A DNA stretch of 64,000 nt, taken from the NCBI GenBank assembly GCA_963710175.1, contig CAVPZC010000002.1, forward strand, positions 1,054,001 to 1,118,000, given 5' to 3'. This document shows, in pieces, positions 1-8,483 of this stretch. This DNA comes from Phormidesmis sp963710175. GTDB lineage: Bacteria > Cyanobacteriota > Cyanobacteriia > Phormidesmidales > Phormidesmidaceae. Position 1 is the first letter of the stretch, and each line of letters begins with the position of its first letter. The notes beneath the pieces were generated by a model. The model worked only from the letters and a program-made list of their open reading frames with translations, was not told where the DNA came from and ran no database searches. Both the position numbers and the translations under genes were made by a program.

Positions 1-110
1 CTAACGCCGATAGCGTTGACCACCAGCAGCGCCACCAGCCCCAAGCCCACCTGCTGCCAGTGCGGTCTCAGGTAAGTGGCTAACCGGACAAATTTAGAAG
101 ATTGCGCCAT
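1..110 (-). CDS. ABC exporter, N-terminal end only (runs off the window)
   Basis: The reading frame enters from beyond base 1 and begins at the ATG whose complement lies at 108-110. The visible 36 residues start MAQSSKFVRLATYLRPHW and run into a hydrophobic stretch (VGLGLVALLVVNAIGV). A short amphipathic lead followed by the first membrane helix is how the permease domain of ABCB-type half exporters usually begins, so that is the inferred identity. The nucleotide-binding domain would lie outside the window. A solo hairpin (144-175) sits just upstream of the start. Confidence 0.5.
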   Translation of the reverse strand, partial: MAQSSKFVRLATYLRPHWQQVGLGLVALLVVNAIGV

Positions 111-143
111 GGAGAATAGTGTTACCTGAGATACCGATGATAT

Positions 144-175
144 CGCAAGCGGATGGATGCATTCATCCGCTTGCG
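144..175. repeat. solo hairpin with GATGCATT loop
   Basis: The 12-base arms CGCAAGCGGATG and CATCCGCTTGCG are perfectly complementary and enclose the octamer GATGCATT. The same octamer forms the loop of ten other hairpins in this window, but this stem sequence occurs only here. It lies in the gap between the ABC exporter start and the YdcF-like gene, without a T-run, so it is not an obvious intrinsic terminator. No two-hairpin body is attached. Confidence 0.8.
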
Positions 176-300
176 CGTCATTTAGCCACCAGTTATGAAA
201 CGGTTGTAGTGAAAATTGGAGTAGTAAGCTAAGCGGCCAACGCTTTACCTAGGATAACGCTTGCCATGGTCGGGCTAGGGATGCTGGTCAGTGACCTCTG

Positions 301-1401
301 CTAGATCTCGATACTGGAGTCCCATCCAAAGTTGAAGTTAGGCAGCCAGCCTCTGAGAAAGTAGTACAGGGACGTGAGCAGCTCATTCCAATAGCGGGTC
401 GTGAGCTGTAGGGCATCGACACTGGGCAAAATGTCTGGCAGCCGCCTCAGCAGGCTACCACCGCCTGAAAGCGGTGCGGTGTAAAAGTCAGTTGGCTTGG
501 CAATCACCTGTAAATCCCTGCGCTCAAAGGTGAGTGCCGCTCGCGACATCACAATGGCCGGGGCCACCAGCACTACTCTGGGATCGTCTCTGATACCCTC
601 GCTTCTGCGCGTACTGCGGGCGGCGATGATCTGCCGATCTTGCAAAGACTTTTCTACATTGAGGCTGGCGCTGCGAACATCCAGACCGGTGGTTTGAATC
701 TGAATATCTTCGTCAAAAACGCCGTTGTTAGATAAGATGCCGCGAATAATGCTGCGCTCTTGTGAATCGGCAGGTTTGGCACCGGCTGTCACGATCACGA
801 TTGGGGCTGCCCCCTGAGATCTGGCCCGCTGATAGAGGTTAGCCGCGTAGATTAGCCGGGGGGCTAGTGCTGTGTTGATAGAAGCGTCTTCGGGCCTGTC
901 AGAGACGGTAATAGCTTTGTCAATATCCTGGCTGTCGCCCAGCACTACAATGGCAGCGGCTCTGCCCAAATTGCCCTGACCTGGAATGCTGCCGCTGGGG
1001 CAGACATCGCCGCAAAGCTCGGCCCGCTGCGCGTAAGCCGTTCTCACTGAGCTTTCAGCGTCTCTGACCAGCCACTGAGCAGAGATAGGGATGCTGGATA
1101 TCAGCAGAATCGCCAGGGCGATCGCCACTGGGTTGCCCTTAACTTTTTTCACCCCTTCGCTGACCGCAGAAGCCAGGAGCACAACTGCCGCTCCCAGCGG
1201 TGTCAGCGGGAAAGACAAAATCCGCCAAATCACGCCAACTGTGTCATCGTCAGGCTCGATAAAAGCTGCCACCAGCAGCAGCAGCAAAATCACGCCGCCG
1301 AACCAGGTCAGATATTTTTTGGGAATGACGCGAGCGAGAATGTACCAAATCAGGAGCCCGACTGAGGCCCATAGCAGTACACGGGTGAGCAATACCAGCA
1401 T
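301..1401 (-). CDS. YdcF/DUF218-like membrane protein
   Basis: A 366-residue protein with hydrophobic segments in its first 115 residues (about 6-26, 32-50, 60-80 and 92-110), followed by a soluble domain. That domain opens with AAIVVLGDSQDID near residue 148 and contains LIYAANLYQRARSQG and PIVIVTAGAK, the pattern of the DUF218/YdcF fold. Members of this family have been linked to envelope processes, but the substrate is unknown. The C-terminal end (FLRGWLPNFNFGWD) is aromatic-rich. The gene stands alone, facing the ABC exporter start, and no operon partner is visible. The ATG start is the only one that keeps the first membrane helix intact. Confidence 0.65.
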   Translation of the reverse strand: MLVLLTRVLLWASVGLLIWYILARVIPKKYLTWFGGVILLLLLVAAFIEPDDDTVGVIWRILSFPLTPLGAAVVLLASAVSEGVKKVKGNPVAIALAILLISSIPISAQWLVRDAESSVRTAYAQRAELCGDVCPSGSIPGQGNLGRAAAIVVLGDSQDIDKAITVSDRPEDASINTALAPRLIYAANLYQRARSQGAAPIVIVTAGAKPADSQERSIIRGILSNNGVFDEDIQIQTTGLDVRSASLNVEKSLQDRQIIAARSTRRSEGIRDDPRVVLVAPAIVMSRAALTFERRDLQVIAKPTDFYTAPLSGGGSLLRRLPDILPSVDALQLTTRYWNELLTSLYYFLRGWLPNFNFGWDSSIEI

Positions 1402-1508
1402 TTCGGTGTCTCTTATAGCGTGGGTCCCGCACTTGGAATCGAACGGCGACCGGGTTCATTTAACCACTTTTGTTGAAAAGTTAAGCATATTCAGTTAATT
1501 TCATCCAC

Positions 1509-1539
1509 AAAAAAACGGAAGCCTTTGAGAGAACTTCCG
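1509..1539 (-). terminator. intrinsic terminator after the DUF1517 gene
   Basis: On the minus strand a CGGAAG/CTTCCG stem with a 12-base loop is followed directly by seven T residues. It lies 64 bases past the stop codon of the DUF1517 gene and is correctly oriented for it. Confidence 0.7.
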
Positions 1540-1602
1540 CTTTTGAGAAGGGTATTAGCGTCTAACCGACTGACTTTTCAGCATGAGAGCTTAGCTAAAG
1601 AC

Positions 1603-2586
1603 CTAGATCAGCTTGAGGTTAGGATACTCTGCAATCAGCTCATCAGCGGTTAGGGTTTCGCCTGAGACCTGAGGAGTCCAGAGCACTTCTATGGCCATGA
1701 GCTGCTCACTGGAGACAGCGCCGATTTGATTGAGCGCCTGGCGCATGTCGGCTGGAGAGCTGATTTCTGGCAGCTTGAACTTGCCCTGACTGGCAACTAA
1801 AACCGTTGCCACGATGTATTCTCCTGGCGCATCTGGCATTGCCAGTTCACCGTCGCTGCCGCTGAGCGCTTTTTTAGAAGGCGCTTGAGACAGCTGGGCG
1901 TTGACGTTGGAGAGGGTTTCGCCTGTGAATTTGCTGCGCTCGGCGATCGCCAGCTGATTAAAGGCTTGCTCAGCCGCTGTCAGCCGGGTCTGGTCGGATT
2001 CGGCATCGGCGTAGGCCCAGTACTCAGGATGACGCAATAGAGACAGCGTGGTCTCTTGCAGCACCTTGGTCAGCCCGGCTGAAGAACCGGTGTCGGCGGT
2101 TTCGGCAATCTGGTTGAGGTCAGTTTGCAAGCTGCGGGCCTGAGCGAGCAGCCCCACCTGTAGCCGGGCGACTGACACGGTTGGATTGCTGCTGTAGGCG
2201 CTAGCGCCATCGTCACCGATGCCAGCACTGCGAAAGCTGCGGATGAGGAAATTGGCAACGGCGATCGCAATGAAAATACTGAACAGCCCACCAGTGCCCC
2301 CGCCAAAGCCAAAAAATGGCAGCAGAAAGGGAAACCCAAACCCCCCGCCTGGATAGCCGCCGCCATAGCCGCCGCCGTAACCAGAAGGGCCTCGGGAAGG
2401 CGCTGGAAGTGAGCGAGTGGGTGCGCGGAAGCTGCCGCCACCAATTCGCCCGCCCCCTCGTGCAGCCAGTGCTCCATCTGCTTGAGAGAAGACCAATCCG
2501 GCCACGAGGCCGAAGATAAAGCAGAGCTTGAGTAAGGACTTGAGCCTTATCTGGAAGGCACGAGCCCAGGTTTTTATTTCAACCAT
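1603..2586 (-). CDS. DUF1517 family protein
   Basis: The start chosen is the ATG at 2586 (MVEIKTWARAFQ), because it places a signal-like hydrophobic helix (LCFIFGLVAGLVFSQADGALA) near the N-terminus. A longer frame reaches 2655. After the helix comes a Gly/Ser/Pro-rich linker with GGGYGGGYPGGG-like runs, a second hydrophobic helix (LFSIFIAIAVANFLIRSF), and a soluble C-terminal domain containing VARLQVGLLAQARSLQTDL and YIVATVLVAS. This is the DUF1517 layout found across cyanobacteria and plastid-bearing plants. A plant member has been tied to acclimation to changing light; that role is only inferred here. An intrinsic terminator follows. Confidence 0.8.
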   Translation of the reverse strand: MVEIKTWARAFQIRLKSLLKLCFIFGLVAGLVFSQADGALAARGGGRIGGGSFRAPTRSLPAPSRGPSGYGGGYGGGYPGGGFGFPFLLPFFGFGGGTGGLFSIFIAIAVANFLIRSFRSAGIGDDGASAYSSNPTVSVARLQVGLLAQARSLQTDLNQIAETADTGSSAGLTKVLQETTLSLLRHPEYWAYADAESDQTRLTAAEQAFNQLAIAERSKFTGETLSNVNAQLSQAPSKKALSGSDGELAMPDAPGEYIVATVLVASQGKFKLPEISSPADMRQALNQIGAVSSEQLMAIEVLWTPQVSGETLTADELIAEYPNLKLI

Positions 2587-2717
2587 GATCGTTTTTGAAC
2601 GGCTTACCTGTAAGAGTTGTGTCTTTGCATACTGTAGCGCTTTTCTCTGAGGCAAAGGTGGCTAGAAGCCTCGCTGAAAGGAAGGGATTGCCGTACCCAC
2701 AGCAGGCACAAGCCAGA

Positions 2718-2939
2718 TTAGCCGCCGCCAACAATAGTGACAATCTCTAGCCGATCATCGGCCTGCAAGGTAGTCGATTTCCACAAGGGCCGAGCTAGAA
2801 TCTCGCCATTGTACTCAACGGCTACTAGCTGCGGGTTGAGACCGACTTGAACTAAAAAATCGGGCAGCTGGGTACCGGGTGAACAGGTTTTAGTTTCACC
2901 GTTGACTTGAAGCGCTATGGGGCTGGAAGAATTGTCCAT
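2718..2939 (-). CDS. thiS: sulfur carrier protein ThiS
   Basis: A 73-residue beta-grasp protein. The first residues (IALQVNGETKTC) and the segment VAVEYNGEILARPLW fit ThiS, and the chain ends in a Gly-Gly type tail (IVTIVGGG), with one extra glycine. In thiamine synthesis the terminal glycine is adenylated by ThiF and converted to a thiocarboxylate, which supplies sulfur for the thiazole ring made with ThiG. It lies 79 bases downstream of thiE on the same strand, so the two probably form a thiamine operon. No thiG or thiF is in the window. Confidence 0.9.
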   Translation of the reverse strand: MDNSSSPIALQVNGETKTCSPGTQLPDFLVQVGLNPQLVAVEYNGEILARPLWKSTTLQADDRLEIVTIVGGG

Positions 2940-3018
2940 TGGTCCGAGAAATCAAAAGTCTGAAAAAGCAAAGGTCTGAGAAAGGCAAAAGGTTCAGAAT
3001 TCGGTCGGAGATTCGAAA

Positions 3019-4308
3019 TCAGGGGCGTGGGGCCTGCTGGGTTTGCTGAACGAGCGATCGCGCCACCGCACTCGGGTCTTCTGCCTGCATCAACGCCCGC
3101 ACCAGGGCTACCCGAGTTGCCCCGGCTGCTAGCGTCGGCGCAAGATTGTCAGCATTGAGCCCGCCAATCGTGAACCAGGGCATGGTGGCATGTTGGGCCG
3201 CGTATCGGACATAGTCATCGCCTGAGGCCGCCTTGCCGGGCTTTGTGGGCGTCTCATGCACAGGTCCCACCCCAATGTAGTCAGGGGCCTCATCTAACGC
3301 CCGCTGTAGCTCTTCAGGATTGGTCGTCGAACGGCCCACTAGCTTTTCAGGGCCGAGCATCTGACGGGCGACATCCACTGGCAAATCGTGCTGGCCCAGG
3401 TGGACGCCATCGGCATCGGCTGCCACGGCGATATCGATCCGGTCATTGACGATGAACAGAGCGTTGTGGCGATCGCACAGCGCCTTAATCTGCTTAGCAA
3501 CCCGCAGTCGCGCCTCATCGTCCGCCGTTTTCTCGCGGTACTGCACAATCGCAATTCCCCCCTTGAGCGCGGCCTCTACCGTGCCGAGCAAGTCGGGTAC
3601 TGGTGAAGTGACCAGATAGGTACGAGCCTGCATCAGCCGGTCGTGCCGCTGCTGGGCTGAGCCCGCATTTACAGATTGATCGATCATTGGATTCATAATT
3701 TGGCTGTCTAAGGTGTAGAGCTGGTAGCGCATTTGTTTACAGGCAGCGGCCATTTCCAGGCTGTATAGCTTGCCGTATTCCTCTAGCACTCGCAGCGCCT
3801 CCTGACTACGCGCCAGGTTGACCTGTAAAACCTCGGCTAAACTGCTGCGGGTGGCCTCTTGCGGATGGGTGAGCGCTGTCCCCAAATCGCCCGGCGTGTC
3901 CCGAGCCGCGCGAATATCTAGCGTGTGCCAGCGCGCGACCGACTGGCGCAGATGCTTCAGCCTGGCGGTAGTTGGCTGGTCGTTCAGACCAAAGCGACAC
4001 CATTCTTCAATGATACGCATCCCTTCTCGCGCCCGGTCTAAGTTGGCATCTAGAATTCGCAAGAGCGCTCGGTCGGCGGCATTGCTAGGAGCCGCGCTGC
4101 TAGAAAGCTGAGTTTCTGCCAGGTACGCCACTGGGTCAGTAGAGGTTTGAGCAGTGAATGGGGAAGACTTTATATGCAAAAAGTTTGATGGGTCAGTATC
4201 TACCGCATCCGTAGCCTCCGTAGCCGAACTCTGAGCATTATTCGCCGATACTTTTGACAGTGACTGAGGTAACGGTGACTGAGGCCGTGAGGAATCTGGC
4301 AGGGTCAT
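3019..4308 (-). CDS. thiE: thiamine-phosphate synthase with cyanobacterial N-terminal domain
   Basis: ThiE joins hydroxymethylpyrimidine diphosphate to thiazole phosphate to give thiamine phosphate. The catalytic TIM barrel occupies roughly residues 225-425 and shows IVQYREK, LFIVNDRIDIAVAADADGVH, LPVDVARQMLG, IGVGPVHETPTKP and WFTIGGL. Ahead of it, residues 80-200 form the extra helical domain of cyanobacterial ThiE (LDANLDRAREGMRIIEEW, RWHTLDIRAARDTPGDLGT). The first 70 residues are Ser/Pro-rich and probably disordered. The ATG at 4308 is preferred over an in-frame TTG two codons earlier. No TPP riboswitch was recognised in the 180 bases upstream. Confidence 0.92.
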   Translation of the reverse strand: MTLPDSSRPQSPLPQSLSKVSANNAQSSATEATDAVDTDPSNFLHIKSSPFTAQTSTDPVAYLAETQLSSSAAPSNAADRALLRILDANLDRAREGMRIIEEWCRFGLNDQPTTARLKHLRQSVARWHTLDIRAARDTPGDLGTALTHPQEATRSSLAEVLQVNLARSQEALRVLEEYGKLYSLEMAAACKQMRYQLYTLDSQIMNPMIDQSVNAGSAQQRHDRLMQARTYLVTSPVPDLLGTVEAALKGGIAIVQYREKTADDEARLRVAKQIKALCDRHNALFIVNDRIDIAVAADADGVHLGQHDLPVDVARQMLGPEKLVGRSTTNPEELQRALDEAPDYIGVGPVHETPTKPGKAASGDDYVRYAAQHATMPWFTIGGLNADNLAPTLAAGATRVALVRALMQAEDPSAVARSLVQQTQQAPRP

Positions 4309-4555
4309 GGTCAAGCTTTGGGGGCGCTGTGTTCTACAGCCATCCTATAGTCCTTTTTAGAGCAAATGAAGTTTAGTGTGACTCCCCCGCGCATCGCTGC
4401 TTTGGAACCGTCAAAAGACTTGACAATACCAGGCTTAAGGCCGCATATTTCAAAGACAGCCGCGATATCAATTTTCCTCGATTTGTCCAGACTGGTTGGC
4501 GCATTTTCCGCCGATTGCTTTCAGGGTGTATTCGTTAGGGCGAGGCTACGTACGT

Positions 4556-6484
4556 ATGTTGGGTAGACATTCTCACATGGCAGCTGTCTTTGCTGCTGGC
4601 GCACTGCTGCTGAGTCCGCCGCCCGGTCTGATGCCCGTGGCGTTTGGCCTGATGACGCTACCAGCCCAGGCACAGTCAGCTGGGACTTCGCCATCTACTG
4701 CCAGGCAGGTCGCTGCGGGGGCTCCTCGTGAAGCGCCGGCTCAGTACCAAACGCTGTACGTCAATCCTGAATCGGGCAATGATAGCGCTGAAGGCCTGCA
4801 AAATCAGCCTTTCAGAACGGTGACTCATGCTTTGACAATCGCCCTACCCAATACGGTGATTGTACTGGCGCCGGGACGCTATACCGAGTCGAGCGGAGAA
4901 GTGTTTCCCTTGCAGCTGAAACCGGGCGTTACTATTCAGGGGGCACCGGGGTCGCGAGATCGCACCGCGATTATCGAAGGGGGCGGCGATTTTGTTAGTC
5001 CTTTGCGATCGCAGCAAAACGCCGCCATTCTCGCTGCCGACCGGGCTGGCATTGCTCAAGTCGCCATCTCCAACCCTAACGGCTACGGCGTTTGGATAGA
5101 ATCTGCTAGTCCCACAATTATAGAAACTGCCTTTGTCGGTAATCGCCAAACCGGAATTTACGTGGCAGGCGGCTCTCCACGGGTGCAGTCCAGCTACTTT
5201 TCGGGTAATCAGGTGGCTGGGCTGATTATTTCGGGCGCTTCGAGCGCCAGCATTCAGAGCAACATTTTTGACGGCACAGGCGACGCCATTCGGGTGATGG
5301 ATGAAGCGACGCCTGAAATCACAGGTAACCGCATGACCAACAACGATGCGGCCCTGGTGCTAGTTGGCAATGCCCGCCCTGTGCTTCAGGGCAACCAAAT
5401 TGCGGGCAATCGCCGCAATGAGGTAGTGCAAGTAGCCGCCCGCACCCGAGATGTTTCAGATTCTGAGCAGCTGGTTTCAGGCAGTGCTGAAAAGCCTCCC
5501 GAGAGCGCCGCACCCGTTCAACCAAACGCTGTCACTCAGCTAAACACTCAGCCAGATGATCTGCCAGTGATTCAAGCAGCCGCTCAGCCGATTGAGCCGA
5601 CAGTGGCCCAGCCAGTAACCCAGCTAGCCGCTCAGCCCGGCGAACCCTCGGCTGAGCCAGCCGCTCGCTCTATCAGTTCGCTGCGGGCTCGGTTAACGGC
5701 CTCATCTGTCGATCCACCGACTGCTCAGCTAGCTATCGCCCAGCCCGATAGCCAGCTCTTGACCAGCCCGGCGCAGACCTTACCAACTACCTCACCAACT
5801 TTAGAGGCCGACGCTGTATCGGGTGAGCCGCTTGCCGGAGCCCCAGGCTCTGCTCTAGCCGCGCTGCGACCAGGATCTGCCGCACCCCCTTCAGCTTTGA
5901 CCCGTAGAAACGCTGACTCTCCTGTTTTAGGCTCGCCTGATCAAAGTGCTGCACCTGTAGAGCTAGAACCAGCAGCAGGGCCTGATCTGTCAGCTTTGCG
6001 GTCCAGACTGGCGTTAGCACCTCGCGCAGTCAGCGGCGAAAACGATAACTCTCCTGTTTTAGATTCTTCTGACAGGGACGCCTCACCAGCAAATGAGTCC
6101 GGTCCAGAGGCAAGGCCAACACCGATCAATCTGCCTGTTATCCCGGTCAACAACAACCGTTTGGCTGTGCCCAATAGTTATATTCCAGTGGGTAGCGGCG
6201 AGTCTAGGACTGTCTTTTCACCGCCCAGTGGAGGGTCCAGTGGTCTGTCTGTTTCAAATTCTCGGGCACAGGCGCTAGGTCTGCATTACAAGGTATTTGT
6301 CGAAACCTCTGACCCTTTTGTTCAAGATGATGTAAGAGGTGTCGTGCCCGATGCCTTCCGCACCTATTTTGAAGGGCAGATGGTGATGCAGGTGGGAGCG
6401 TTTCCAACTGAAGCTGAGGCAGAAGACCGGCGGCAGTTGCTAGAAGACTATAACTTTGATGTTCGGGTAGAGTCGCTTCGCTAA
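4556..6484 (+). CDS. secreted beta-helix protein (DUF1565) with SPOR-like C-terminus
   Basis: The start at 4556 gives a signal peptide (MAAVFAAGALLL... ending PAQAQS), while a TTG at 4496 would hide it. Residues about 65-290 form a DUF1565/right-handed parallel beta-helix: LYVNPESGNDSAEGLQNQPF, FRTVTHALTIA, TVIVLAPGRY, then repeated coils such as SPTIIETAFVGNRQTGIYV and SPRVQSSYFSGNQ. A long linker rich in Pro, Ala, Gln and Ser follows (about 290-560). The last 65 residues (VFVETSDPF ... MVMQVGAFPTEAEAEDRR ... LLEDYNFDVRVESL) resemble a SPOR-type repeat. It is inferred to be an exported, envelope-associated protein; ligand unknown. It is convergent with the kinase gene. Confidence 0.8.
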   Translation: MLGRHSHMAAVFAAGALLLSPPPGLMPVAFGLMTLPAQAQSAGTSPSTARQVAAGAPREAPAQYQTLYVNPESGNDSAEGLQNQPFRTVTHALTIALPNTVIVLAPGRYTESSGEVFPLQLKPGVTIQGAPGSRDRTAIIEGGGDFVSPLRSQQNAAILAADRAGIAQVAISNPNGYGVWIESASPTIIETAFVGNRQTGIYVAGGSPRVQSSYFSGNQVAGLIISGASSASIQSNIFDGTGDAIRVMDEATPEITGNRMTNNDAALVLVGNARPVLQGNQIAGNRRNEVVQVAARTRDVSDSEQLVSGSAEKPPESAAPVQPNAVTQLNTQPDDLPVIQAAAQPIEPTVAQPVTQLAAQPGEPSAEPAARSISSLRARLTASSVDPPTAQLAIAQPDSQLLTSPAQTLPTTSPTLEADAVSGEPLAGAPGSALAALRPGSAAPPSALTRRNADSPVLGSPDQSAAPVELEPAAGPDLSALRSRLALAPRAVSGENDNSPVLDSSDRDASPANESGPEARPTPINLPVIPVNNNRLAVPNSYIPVGSGESRTVFSPPSGGSSGLSVSNSRAQALGLHYKVFVETSDPFVQDDVRGVVPDAFRTYFEGQMVMQVGAFPTEAEAEDRRQLLEDYNFDVRVESLR

Positions 6485-6514
6485 GTGCAATCAGGTTCGA
6501 GCTTTTCAAGCCTG

Positions 6515-8095
6515 TTAAAAGATGACATCAATCTCAAGCGATTTGAGATCGATGATGGATAGCGGCGATCGCCCCTGAGTACAGGCCCCTTCTGTCAGTG
6601 AACTGGGGTCGTTGGCTAACAAAAGCATGTGATTATCTAACGGTGCGATCGCCCTAACCGGTGGCATTCCCTCAATCAAGCTAATCGGTTCAGCTGAGCG
6701 GTCGAGCAGCAGTATATTTTGTGCATCAGCGACGGCATAGCCCCAGGGTAAAGCGCTCACCTGCTCAGGGCTGATGGGCAGCCGCAACTGTTGAATTTGA
6801 AAAGGTTTGAGCGTAATTAAAACAGCGGTAGCGGGGGCTTGCACTGGAGCCGTCAGCGCTATGAGCTGATAGGGCACAGCCGTCGCGGTCATTTGCACTA
6901 TGGGTAGGTTAATCGAGAGCTGACCGACCGACTGCCCGCGACGGGTAAAGCATTCCAACTGGGTTTGAGTGGAGGAAGCGCGCACTTGCAGGCAGTATCG
7001 AGAGTCAATCGCCAAGACTTGCACCGTTTGCAAATGAGGTGACTGAGGCAGGGTGAAGAACCAACGGCCATCGGGAGAAACGGCTGCCTGGCAGGGGTGG
7101 TCGAACCGGGCGACGGGCGTTAGCTTGAGCTGAGGAGTGAGCATATGCAGAGATTTGGCGGTGACGATGCAGCAGCCTTGGGGAATTGGCAGCAGCGTTT
7201 CAATCGGTTCGGTGATGTCCTCTAAAGGAATAAACGTGAGAGGCTGAGGCAGGGTAACAGTAGAAACTTGGCGTGAAGGGATTGAAGATTGAGCTGGGAG
7301 ATATACGGCTGATAGCTGCTGAAGGTCAGTCAGCATTGCGGCGGCACTGGCAAACCGCTGATGGGGCTGTTTGTGTAGGGCGGTGGTCAGCAACTTTTGG
7401 GCTGAGTGAGTGAGCTGATCGGGGAGGGGAATGGGCTGAGTTTGGTGAGCATTGCGCAAGTCGTCGGGATTGCCTGAGAAGGGGCGATCGCCCAACAGCA
7501 TTTCATACAGCATCACCCCAACAGAATAGAGATCGGTAGCGTAGGTTGATTGCCCTTCAAATCGTTCAGGCGCGGTGTAGGTAGGAGAGCCGATTTCCCG
7601 AGGGGAGTGACCGGGCAGATCAACGAAGCGGGCGTTGCCAAAGTCGCCAATCTTGGCGGTCAATCTAGTGGGGGCATAAGTGAGGAGAATGTTTTCTGGC
7701 TTAAGATCGCCGTGGACAATCTGCTCTTGGTGAATGTAGCTGAGCCCTTGAAGGATGTCGCCGATCAGGGCTTTGGTTTCGCTAAGCGGGATAGGGGCAG
7801 CGGTGTTGAGGTGCGATCGCAGCGTGCCGCCCTCGCAATATTCCAAAATCAACTGATAAAAAGCTGAAGTGGGGACAGCTGCCTGACAGCCCACCACGTT
7901 CGGATGGTCAAACCTGTAGAGCACAAAGGGCTCTTGAGCATTCTGCCTTGGGCGAGGATGGCGGATTTGCTTGATGGCCACCATCTGACCCGTTTGGCGG
8001 TGAATCGCGCAGTCAACCCGAGCAAACTGTCCCTGCCCTACCAAGCCGAGCAAGCGATAGTCTGTGCTAACAACAATCTTTCCACCTTTTACCAC
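6515..8095 (-). CDS. serine/threonine protein kinase with beta-rich C-terminal domain
   Basis: A Hanks-type kinase domain covers about the first 270 residues: glycine loop GLVGQGQFARV, ATP-binding lysine in VAIKQI, catalytic loop HGDLKPENILL, DFGNARF, the APE motif in YTAPERFEG, and DLYSVGVMLYEML. The catalytic loop reads HGD rather than HRD, so the RD arginine is replaced by glycine. The remaining ~230 residues contain SPDGRWFFTLPQ-like strands suggesting a beta-propeller sensor. The start is uncertain: GTG at 8095 clears the upstream rhodanese stop (8109), while GTG 8128 or ATG 8161 would overlap it. It is probably cotranscribed with the rhodanese gene. Targets unknown. Confidence 0.8.
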   Translation of the reverse strand: MVKGGKIVVSTDYRLLGLVGQGQFARVDCAIHRQTGQMVAIKQIRHPRPRQNAQEPFVLYRFDHPNVVGCQAAVPTSAFYQLILEYCEGGTLRSHLNTAAPIPLSETKALIGDILQGLSYIHQEQIVHGDLKPENILLTYAPTRLTAKIGDFGNARFVDLPGHSPREIGSPTYTAPERFEGQSTYATDLYSVGVMLYEMLLGDRPFSGNPDDLRNAHQTQPIPLPDQLTHSAQKLLTTALHKQPHQRFASAAAMLTDLQQLSAVYLPAQSSIPSRQVSTVTLPQPLTFIPLEDITEPIETLLPIPQGCCIVTAKSLHMLTPQLKLTPVARFDHPCQAAVSPDGRWFFTLPQSPHLQTVQVLAIDSRYCLQVRASSTQTQLECFTRRGQSVGQLSINLPIVQMTATAVPYQLIALTAPVQAPATAVLITLKPFQIQQLRLPISPEQVSALPWGYAVADAQNILLLDRSAEPISLIEGMPPVRAIAPLDNHMLLLANDPSSLTEGACTQGRSPLSIIDLKSLEIDVIF

Positions 8096-8108
8096 GTAGT
8101 ATCGACCG

Positions 8109-8459
8109 TTAGTAGATCGGCACTGCACGGTCAATCTTGCGACTATAGGCATCAATCCCACCGGCCAAATTTTTAACGTTGGTAAATCCCTGCTCCATCA
8201 GCCACTGGCACATCTGGGCTGAGCGCATACCTAAATGGCACATGACAATCGTCTCGGCGGTTGGGTCGAACTGGGTGGCGATCGCTCCTGACCATTCACC
8301 AAACTGACTCAGCGGCAGATTGACAAAATCGGGCAGGCTGGCAATCTCCAATTCTTGCGGCTCGCGTACGTCGATGAGCTGTACAGCTTCTGGATCAGCG
8401 GCCAACTGCTGGGCCAATGTCTCTACGTCGGTTTCTACGATGGCTGAGTAGGCTGGCAT
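8109..8459 (-). CDS. single-domain rhodanese
   Basis: A 116-residue rhodanese-like domain. It has the entry motif LIDVREPQELEIASLPDFVN and the active-site loop CHLGMRS, whose cysteine would carry the persulfide and whose arginine closes a C-X4-R loop. These residues are present, so it should be an active sulfurtransferase; donor and acceptor are unknown. The C-terminal part (MEQGFTNVKNLAGGIDAYSRKID) fits the family well. It is the first gene of a short minus-strand unit with the kinase, with almost no gap. The ATG at 8459 gives a normal length. Confidence 0.9.
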   Translation of the reverse strand: MPAYSAIVETDVETLAQQLAADPEAVQLIDVREPQELEIASLPDFVNLPLSQFGEWSGAIATQFDPTAETIVMCHLGMRSAQMCQWLMEQGFTNVKNLAGGIDAYSRKIDRAVPIY

Positions 8460-8483
8460 GTCTTTGTTGATAATTGAACAGAA

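Noticed and set aside
1405..1460. tRNA-like sequence with TTCGATTCC on the minus strand
   Set aside because: The T-arm bases cannot pair, and no acceptor stem, anticodon arm or D-arm could be built.
4309..4495. TPP riboswitch upstream of thiE
   Set aside because: The conserved CUGAGA and related core motifs are not present on the minus strand.
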